Source of the DNA: Streptomyces sp. AP-93
GTDB lineage: Bacteria; Actinomycetota; Actinomycetes; Streptomycetales; Streptomycetaceae
Direction: 5' to 3'
Assembly: GCF_022808175.1 (NCBI RefSeq)
Contig: NZ_JALGBX010000007.1
Coordinates: 1 to 64,000 of the forward strand
DNA: 64,000 nucleotides
A program made the translations under genes and the position numbers. The notes under the pieces were generated by a model that searched no databases, had not been told where the DNA came from, and was given only the letters and a program-made list of their open reading frames with translations. Position 1 is the first letter of the stretch. Every line of letters starts with the position of its first letter. Shown here piece by piece: positions 58,588 through 64,000 of this stretch.

Positions 58588-60192
58588 ATGAACCGCAAGA
58601 CCATGGCGCTGACGGCAGCCGCCGGACTGCTCACCCCCGCGCTGACCGCCTGCGGCAGCACCAGCGGCGCAGGAGCGGGATCCGGAGCGATCGTCGTCGG
58701 AACCACCGACCGGTTCGAGGCAGCCGAATACGCCCCCGCCCCGCTCGACCCCGCCTACGCCTACGACGCCGGCACCTGGAACATCCTCCGCCAGACCGTC
58801 CAGACCCTGATGCACACCCCGCGCGGCGGCGGCCGGCCCGTCCCCGAAGCAGCCACCGACTGCCGCTTCACCGACACCGGCAACGAGAGCTACCGCTGCA
58901 TCCTGCGCCCCGGCCTCACCTTCGCCGACGGCAGCCCCCTCACCGCGCAGGACGTCAAGTTCTCCATCGAACGCGTCCTCGCCATCAAGGACGAGAACGG
59001 CCCCTCCTCGCTGCTCTCCACCATCGACACCGTCGAAACCAAGGGCGCCGACACCGTCGTCTTCCACCTGAAGACCGCCGACGCCACCTTCCCGTACAAA
59101 CTCTCCACCCCCGCCGCCGGCATCATCAGCTCCAAGAAGTACGACGCCAAGAAGCTCCGCGCGGGCTTCGACATCGACGGCTCCGGCCCCTACACCATGA
59201 AGGCCGAAGTCAAGGGCAACCGCCTCGTCCGCGCCGTCTTCAGCAAGAACCCCAACTACCGCGGTGATCTGAAACTCCAGAACGACAAGGCCGAACTGCG
59301 CGCCTTCGACGACTCCGACACCATGGGCAAAGCCCTGGAACGCGGCACCGTCCACATGGTCTCCCGCACCCTGTCGCCCGCCCAGATCACCGAACTCTCC
59401 GCCAATCCCCCCAAGGGCATCAAGCTCGTCCCCATGCCCGGCCTGGAGATCCGCTACCTCGGCTTCAACACCGAGGCCCCCGGAGTCAAGGACAAGGCCG
59501 TACGCCAGGCCCTCGCCGCCGCCGTCGACCGCAACGCCCTCATCGCCAAGGTCTACGGCAAGTCCGCGCAGCCCCTGTACTCCCTGGTCCCCACCACCCT
59601 GAGCGGCCACGTCAACTCCTTCTTCAACAAGTACGGCGAAGCCAACACCGCCAAGGCCGCCGACCTGCTGAAGACCGCCGGGATCAAAACCCCGGTCAAG
59701 CTGACCCTCAACTACACCAACGACCACTACGGCGACGGCACCGCGGCCGAGTTCGAAGCCCTCAAGACCCAGCTGAACTCCACCCAGCTCTTCGACATCA
59801 CCGTCCAGGGCACCGACTGGGCCGACTTCAGGCCCGCACAGAAGAAGGGCGACTACGCCGCCTACGGGCTCGGCTGGTTCCCCGACTACCCCGACGCCGA
59901 CAACTTCCTCGCCCCCTTCCTGGAGCAGGACAACTTCCTGGGCACGCCGTACGCCAACACCACGGTGCGCACCAAGCTCATCCCCGAATCGCGCCGCGCC
60001 GTCGACCGCGGCGTCGCCGGTCCCGCGATCGCGGAGATGCAGGACATCGTCGCCGAGGACGTACCCGTCCTGCCCCTGTGGCAGGGCAAGCAGTACGTCG
60101 CCGCACGCGACGGGATCACCGGAGTGGAGTGGTCGGTCAACGCCATCTCCGACCTCCAGCTGTGGGAACTCGGCCGCGGCGTCAGCGGCTGA
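58588..60192 (+). CDS. ABC-transporter substrate-binding lipoprotein, family 5 (oligopeptide type), copy 1
   Basis: 534 residues. Signal peptide with lipobox LTAC and lipid Cys22, then the SBP family 5 fold: the LRPGLTFADGSPLTAQDVKFSIERVL block and the C-terminal DIVAEDVPVLPLWQGKQYVA. It binds peptides or similar solutes outside the membrane for an Opp/Dpp-type importer. GGGAG precedes ATG 58588. No permease or ATPase gene is in the window; it is followed 134 bp later by a clear paralogue, so the pair arose by duplication. Confidence 0.93.
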   Translation: MNRKTMALTAAAGLLTPALTACGSTSGAGAGSGAIVVGTTDRFEAAEYAPAPLDPAYAYDAGTWNILRQTVQTLMHTPRGGGRPVPEAATDCRFTDTGNESYRCILRPGLTFADGSPLTAQDVKFSIERVLAIKDENGPSSLLSTIDTVETKGADTVVFHLKTADATFPYKLSTPAAGIISSKKYDAKKLRAGFDIDGSGPYTMKAEVKGNRLVRAVFSKNPNYRGDLKLQNDKAELRAFDDSDTMGKALERGTVHMVSRTLSPAQITELSANPPKGIKLVPMPGLEIRYLGFNTEAPGVKDKAVRQALAAAVDRNALIAKVYGKSAQPLYSLVPTTLSGHVNSFFNKYGEANTAKAADLLKTAGIKTPVKLTLNYTNDHYGDGTAAEFEALKTQLNSTQLFDITVQGTDWADFRPAQKKGDYAAYGLGWFPDYPDADNFLAPFLEQDNFLGTPYANTTVRTKLIPESRRAVDRGVAGPAIAEMQDIVAEDVPVLPLWQGKQYVAARDGITGVEWSVNAISDLQLWELGRGVSG

Positions 60193-60200
60193 CGCCCCGG

Positions 60201-60238
60201 CACCAGGCCCCTGCACCAGGCCCCTGCACCAGGCCCCG
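60201..60238 (+). repeat. Three 13-bp tandem units between the two lipoprotein genes
   Basis: CACCAGGCCCCTG is repeated at 60201, 60214 and 60227 (last unit shortened). Non-coding. Confidence 0.8.
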
Positions 60239-60326
60239 GCCTCACCCCGCCCGTGACCCCACCACGGGCCGCAACACGAGCCAGACAGAACCAGACGAGC
60301 CCAGTGAGACTGAGAAGGACGTTCAC

Positions 60327-61907
60327 GTGAAGACACGCAACCAGTGGTTGGCCGCCCCGCTCGGAGCGGCCACCGCCGCCGCACTGCTGAGCGGTTGCGG
60401 TGCGACGGACGGCTCCAGCGCCGGCAGCGGCAAGGGCGTCGTCATGGGCATATCCGACAAGGTGAAGGCCACCGACCCCGCCTCGGGCTACGACCCCGGC
60501 TCCTGGCTGCTCTTCAACAACGTCTTCCAGTCCCTGCTCAGCTTCCCCAAGGGCGGCACCACCCCCGAACCCGACGCCGCACAGGCCTGCGCGTTCGAGG
60601 GCAGCGAGAGCAAGACCTACGTGTGCACCCTGCGCGGCGGCCTGAAGTTCAGCAACGGCAACAGCCTCACCTCCAAGGACGTCAAGTACTCCTTCGAGCG
60701 CACGCTCAAGATCAACGACGAGAACGGCCCCGCCGTCATGCTCGCGTCGATCGGCAGCATCGACACCCCCGACGACAAGACCGTGGTCTTCCGCCTCAAG
60801 ACCCCCGACGCGACCTTCCCCAGCAAGATCGCATCCGGCGCCGGCTCCATCGTCGACCACACCGAGTACCCCGCGGACAAACTCCGCACCGACGGCAAGG
60901 CCTTCGGCTCCGGCGTCTACAAGCTGGACTCGATCAACGACAAGAGCGCCGCCTTCTCCGTCAACGACAGCTACCGCGGCAAGGCCAAGCCGAAGAACAG
61001 CGGCGTCACCATGAAGTTCTTCAACGAGGACCAGGCCGCCCTCAAGAAGGTCCTCGAAAGCGGAGACGTCGACTTCGCCTTCCGCGGCCTCGCCGCCAAG
61101 GACATCGCCGGCCTCGCCTCCCAGACCGGAGACCAGAAGGTCGAGGTCGTCCAGGGCGCCGGCGCCGAAGTCGAACACCTCGTCTTCAACACGAGCGACC
61201 CCATCGCCGGAAAGCTCCCCGTCCGCAAGGCCATCGCCTACCTCGTCGACCGGGAAGCCCTCGTCAAAGAGGTCTACGACGGCACCGCCACCCCGCTCTA
61301 CTCCATCGTCCCGGCCGGGATCGCCTCCCACACCACCCCCTTCTTCGACCGCTACGGCGGCACCCCCCAGCCCGACAAGGCCAAGGCCGCCCTCCGCGCA
61401 GCCGGCATCAAGGACAAGGTGAAGCTCACCCTGTACTCGACGCCCTCCCGCTACGGCCCCTCGACCGACGAGGAATTCCGCCTCATCGCCAAGCAGCTCA
61501 ACGACAGCGGGCTCTTCGACGCCGACGTCAAGTCCGTCGAGTTCGAGCAGTACGAGAAGGACATCCAGGCAGGCAAGTACGGCGTCTACGTCAAGGGATG
61601 GGTCCCCGACTACCCCGACGCCGACAACTTCACGCAGCCCTTCTTCGGCCCCGACAACGTCCTGCACAACAACTACGAGAACAAGGAGATCACCGGGACG
61701 ATCATCCCGTCGACCTCCGCCAAGTCCGACCGCGGCACCGCCAGCAACGACTACGCCCGCCTCCAGGACATCGTCGCCGAGGAGATTCCGCTCCTCCCGC
61801 TCTGGCAGGGCAAGCAGTACGCCGTCACCCGCCCCAACGTGACCGGCCTGCAGTGGTCCCTGGACGCCTCCACCGTCTTCCGCTTCTGGGAGATCAGCAA
61901 GGGCTGA
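60327..61907 (+). CDS. ABC-transporter substrate-binding lipoprotein, family 5, copy 2
   Basis: 526 residues. Lipobox LSGC with lipid Cys24; the same family 5 blocks as copy 1 (LRGGLKFSNGNSLTSKDVKYSFERTL, DIVAEEIPLLPLWQGKQYAV). The two copies share a similar C-terminal WVPDYPDADNF/WFPDYPDADNF. GTG 60327 follows GAGAAGGAC. Binding pockets may differ: the central region is only partly alike. No transport partners nearby. Confidence 0.93.
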   Translation: MKTRNQWLAAPLGAATAAALLSGCGATDGSSAGSGKGVVMGISDKVKATDPASGYDPGSWLLFNNVFQSLLSFPKGGTTPEPDAAQACAFEGSESKTYVCTLRGGLKFSNGNSLTSKDVKYSFERTLKINDENGPAVMLASIGSIDTPDDKTVVFRLKTPDATFPSKIASGAGSIVDHTEYPADKLRTDGKAFGSGVYKLDSINDKSAAFSVNDSYRGKAKPKNSGVTMKFFNEDQAALKKVLESGDVDFAFRGLAAKDIAGLASQTGDQKVEVVQGAGAEVEHLVFNTSDPIAGKLPVRKAIAYLVDREALVKEVYDGTATPLYSIVPAGIASHTTPFFDRYGGTPQPDKAKAALRAAGIKDKVKLTLYSTPSRYGPSTDEEFRLIAKQLNDSGLFDADVKSVEFEQYEKDIQAGKYGVYVKGWVPDYPDADNFTQPFFGPDNVLHNNYENKEITGTIIPSTSAKSDRGTASNDYARLQDIVAEEIPLLPLWQGKQYAVTRPNVTGLQWSLDASTVFRFWEISKG

Positions 61908-61939
61908 GCCGCCCCGTTCAGGGCAGACCCGCGACGGCA

Positions 61940-61976
61940 ACGGGCCCGCCTCCGCACCCAGCGGAAGCGGGCCCGT
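61940..61976 (+). terminator. Terminator after the lipoprotein genes
   Basis: CGGGCCCGC and GCGGGCCCG arms with an inner TCCGC/GCGGA stem, 33 bp past the stop. Confidence 0.7.
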
Positions 61977-62044
61977 ACCCGTGTGCCCGTACTCGTACCC
62001 GTACTCGTACCTGCGACCTCAGCGAGGGCGGCGGCCCGAGCCGC

Positions 62045-62719
62045 CTACTGACCGGCCCCCGGACGCACCAGACCGCTCTCGTACGCGTACACCGCCGCCT
62101 GCACCCGGTCCCGCAGACCCAGCTTCGTCAGCACATGACCCACATGCGTCTTCACCGTCGTCTCGCTCACGAACAGATCCGCCGCGATCTCCGCGTTCGA
62201 CAACCCCCGGGCCACCAGCTTCAGCACCTCGACCTCCCGCTCCGTCAACGAAGCGATCATGTCCGGAACGCTGTCCTCACCCGACGGCAGATGCCCCGCG
62301 TACTTGTCCAGCAGCCGCCGCGTGATGCTCGGCGCCAGCATCGCCTCGCCACCCGCCACCACCCGGATCGCCTGCACCAGCTCCGCCGCCGGCGCATCCT
62401 TCAGCAAGAACCCACTGGCCCCCGCCCGCAGCGCCTCCACCACGTACTCGTCCAGGTCGAACGTCGTCAGCACCAGCACCTTCGCCGGACCGTCCCGCCC
62501 CGGACCCGTGATCTGCCGCGTCGCCTCCACCCCGTCCATCCGCGGCATCCGGATGTCCATCAGCACCACATCGGGCTGCAACGCCCGCACCTGGTCCAAC
62601 GCCTGCAGACCGTCCCCGGCCTCACCCACCACCGCCACATCCTGTTCGGCCTCCAGGATCATCCGGAAACCGGTACGCAGCAGCGGCTGATCGTCGACCA
62701 GCAGTACGCGGATCGCCAC
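62045..62719 (-). CDS. NarL/LuxR-type response regulator
   Basis: 224 residues. The receiver domain has acidic Asp9/Asp10, phospho-accepting Asp55 in LMDIRMP and Lys107. The LuxR HTH (about 155-215) reads LTEREVEVLKLVARGLSNAEIAADLFVSETTVKTHV. A phosphorylated dimer should bind DNA. GTG at 62719 is chosen because GAGGTGG lies eight bases upstream; the ATG at 62794 adds an unlikely leader. No histidine kinase gene is next to it in the window: the neighbour is a RecB-family nuclease. Confidence 0.94.
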   Translation of the reverse strand: MAIRVLLVDDQPLLRTGFRMILEAEQDVAVVGEAGDGLQALDQVRALQPDVVLMDIRMPRMDGVEATRQITGPGRDGPAKVLVLTTFDLDEYVVEALRAGASGFLLKDAPAAELVQAIRVVAGGEAMLAPSITRRLLDKYAGHLPSGEDSVPDMIASLTEREVEVLKLVARGLSNAEIAADLFVSETTVKTHVGHVLTKLGLRDRVQAAVYAYESGLVRPGAGQ

Positions 62720-62812
62720 GGGGTCCACCTCGTATTCATCGGGCCATCGGGGGGCATCGGATTCATTCGGACAGCAACGGGAAACCCGGCCCATTCTGCC
62801 CTGACCCCAAGA

Positions 62813-63730
62813 TCAGGATTCGCCGCGGCCGGCCGACGGCAGCGCCAGCGGATACACCGGGGGAGTACCACCGAACTCCGGACACACCGCCTGATGATCA
62901 CACCAGCCGCACAGCTTCGACTGCCGCGGCCGCCAGTCACCCGTCTCCGTCGCCTCCCGGATCGCCTCCCACAGCGCCAGCAGCTTGCGCTCCATCCGCT
63001 CCAGATCCTCGATCACCGGGTCGTACGTCACCACGTCCCCACTGCCCAGATACACCAGCTGCAGCCGCCGCGGCACCACCCGCTTCAGCCGCCACACCAC
63101 CAGCGCGTAGAACTTCATCTGGAACAGCGCACCCTCGGCATACTCCGGCCGCGGCGCCTTCCCCGTCTTGTAATCGACGATCCGCACCTCACCCGTCGGC
63201 GCCACGTCCACCCGGTCGATGATCCCGCGCAGCCGAAGCCCCGACTCCAGCTCCGTCTCCACGAAGAACTCCCGCTCCACCGGCTCCAGCCGCGTCGGGT
63301 CCTCCAACGTGAACCACCGGTCCACCAACGCCTCGGCCTCGCCCAGCCAGCGCGTCAGCCCCGCCCCCTCGTCACCCTCCGGGAACAGCTCCAGCAACTC
63401 CGGCTTCGACTCCACCAGCCGGTCCCACTGCCCCGGAATCAACGCCTTCGCCCGCGGCGCCGTCCGCTCCGGCGCCGGATGATCGAAAAGCCGCTCCAGC
63501 ACCGCGTGCACCAACGTCCCCCGCGTCGCCGCCGCACTCGGCTTCTCCGGCAGCTTGTCGATCACCCGGAACCGGTACAACAACGGACACCGCATGAAAT
63601 CGCTCGCCCGCGAAGGCGACAGCGAGGAAGGCGCCACGGCCACCGCCTGCGCCGGCACCGAACCGGGCACGGAACTGGTCACGGGACTGGTCACTGCATC
63701 GTCCGGACCGCTGCCGGGGCTCGTCGTCAT
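62813..63730 (-). CDS. RecB-family nuclease (PD-(D/E)XK, 4Fe-4S)
   Basis: 305 residues. Nuclease residues: His in RGTLVHAVLERLF, Asp in LRGIIDRVDV and the Asp/Lys of IVDYKTGK. Iron-sulphur ligands are Cys48 and Cys274-x2-Cys277-x5-Cys283, as in the AddB/Cas4-like RecB families. It probably trims DNA ends or single strands in repair. ATG 63730 has a TAGGGT -10 seven bases upstream and no ribosome site, suggesting a leaderless mRNA. Not linked to CRISPR genes. Confidence 0.94.
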   Translation of the reverse strand: MTTSPGSGPDDAVTSPVTSSVPGSVPAQAVAVAPSSLSPSRASDFMRCPLLYRFRVIDKLPEKPSAAATRGTLVHAVLERLFDHPAPERTAPRAKALIPGQWDRLVESKPELLELFPEGDEGAGLTRWLGEAEALVDRWFTLEDPTRLEPVEREFFVETELESGLRLRGIIDRVDVAPTGEVRIVDYKTGKAPRPEYAEGALFQMKFYALVVWRLKRVVPRRLQLVYLGSGDVVTYDPVIEDLERMERKLLALWEAIREATETGDWRPRQSKLCGWCDHQAVCPEFGGTPPVYPLALPSAGRGES

Positions 63731-63904
63731 AGACAAAACCCTACGACCCGCCACCGACAGCACGCGCATACCATCGACGCCGACCCCCCTCGCACTGCAT
63801 GATCGGAGCATCACACCGCGCAACGGCGCACCCCGACACCACGGGAAAAACCACCGGAACACCGGCGCACCACCGCACCGGACAGCAGCGAACGAAGGAC
63901 AACC

Positions 63905-64000
63905 GTGGCAGACACCGACGAAACCGGCGAGCGCGCTGGCCGGCGCTCAGGACCGGGCGGCGGACTCCTCATGGGCCGCCCCTTCGGCGTGCCCGTCTAC
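63905..64000 (+). CDS. Start of a site-2 protease family gene (partial)
   Basis: 32 codons are visible from GTG 63905 (GAAGGAC upstream): VADTDETGERAGRRSGPGGG then LLMGRPFGVPVY. The GRPFGVPVY start is characteristic of the M50 site-2 protease family of streptomycetes, a membrane zinc protease with the active site further on, outside the window. Confidence 0.75.
   Translation, partial: MADTDETGERAGRRSGPGGGLLMGRPFGVPVY

Noticed and set aside
62813..63730. Cas4-like nuclease as part of a CRISPR system
   Set aside because: The fold is shared, but no CRISPR repeats or cas genes are present, and the order next to a site-2 protease is a housekeeping streptomycete arrangement.

Overview
The window is high-GC chromosomal DNA with the codon usage, GTG starts and start-codon overlaps (GTGA) of a Streptomyces or close relative. 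Lineage markers are two chaplins, a mycothiol ligase (mshC), the glycerol operon with its IclR-type regulator GylR, SoxR, an F420-type oxidoreductase, and many DUF families typical of actinobacteria. The block from the chaplins to metH matches, in reverse order, what I recall of the core-chromosome order around chpH-chpC, mshC, gylR and metH in S. coelicolor.

Layout. 1-218 is the 5' end of an IS110-type transposase cut by the window edge. 425-4406 holds a molybdopterin oxidoreductase and a CitMHS transporter. 4431-10853 holds aldehyde and alcohol dehydrogenases, an acyl-CoA dehydrogenase and a MaoC hydratase, with two TetR regulators. 11027-16199 holds SoxR and a minus-strand group: a BKACE-like protein with a large repeat, a zinc-ribbon protein, an alpha/beta hydrolase and a NamZ-like muramidase. 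16331-25237 is a second lipid-acid catabolism block: SDR, acyl-CoA ligase, TetR, ene-reductase with MerR, acetate transporter, an ACAD10/11-like acyl-CoA dehydrogenase plus phosphotransferase pair, and a metallo-hydrolase. 25374-32626 is mixed: a His-rich protein, a DUF202 pair, NUDIX, FAD dehydrogenase, ASCH, an amino-acid permease and YjdM. 32717-47107 holds tRNA-Leu, an M20 peptidase, the chaplins, a degenerate RecD-like protein, AKR, LLM oxidoreductase, a ferritin-like protein, CorA, and the phosphatase / DUF3090 / SCO1664-type / mshC group. 47167-57241 holds PAC2, glpD-glpK-glpF, gylR and metH. 57406-64000 holds a HAD phosphatase, two paralogous oligopeptide-type binding lipoproteins, a NarL-type regulator, a RecB-family nuclease and the start of a site-2 protease.

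How it fits together. Shared palindromes tie local regulators to local targets. AAACTA-N7-TAGTT(T/A) lies before both the aldehyde/alcohol dehydrogenase genes and the TetR / acyl-CoA dehydrogenase divergon. GACATACCGACTGGT lies before both the SDR-ligase-TetR operon and the phosphotransferase / acyl-CoA dehydrogenase operon. TGAGCAAGCGCTT lies before the second TetR gene and maoC. A near-perfect GTTCGGCA/TGCCGAAC palindrome lies before glpF and gylR. The first 25 kb therefore reads as several small TetR-controlled acyl-CoA and alcohol catabolic regulons. No CRISPR array, prophage or large biosynthetic cluster was seen. The least ordinary items are the in-frame minisatellites in three genes, the split ACAD10/11-like pair, the RecD-like protein with ruined ATPase motifs, and the single-domain long chaplin.
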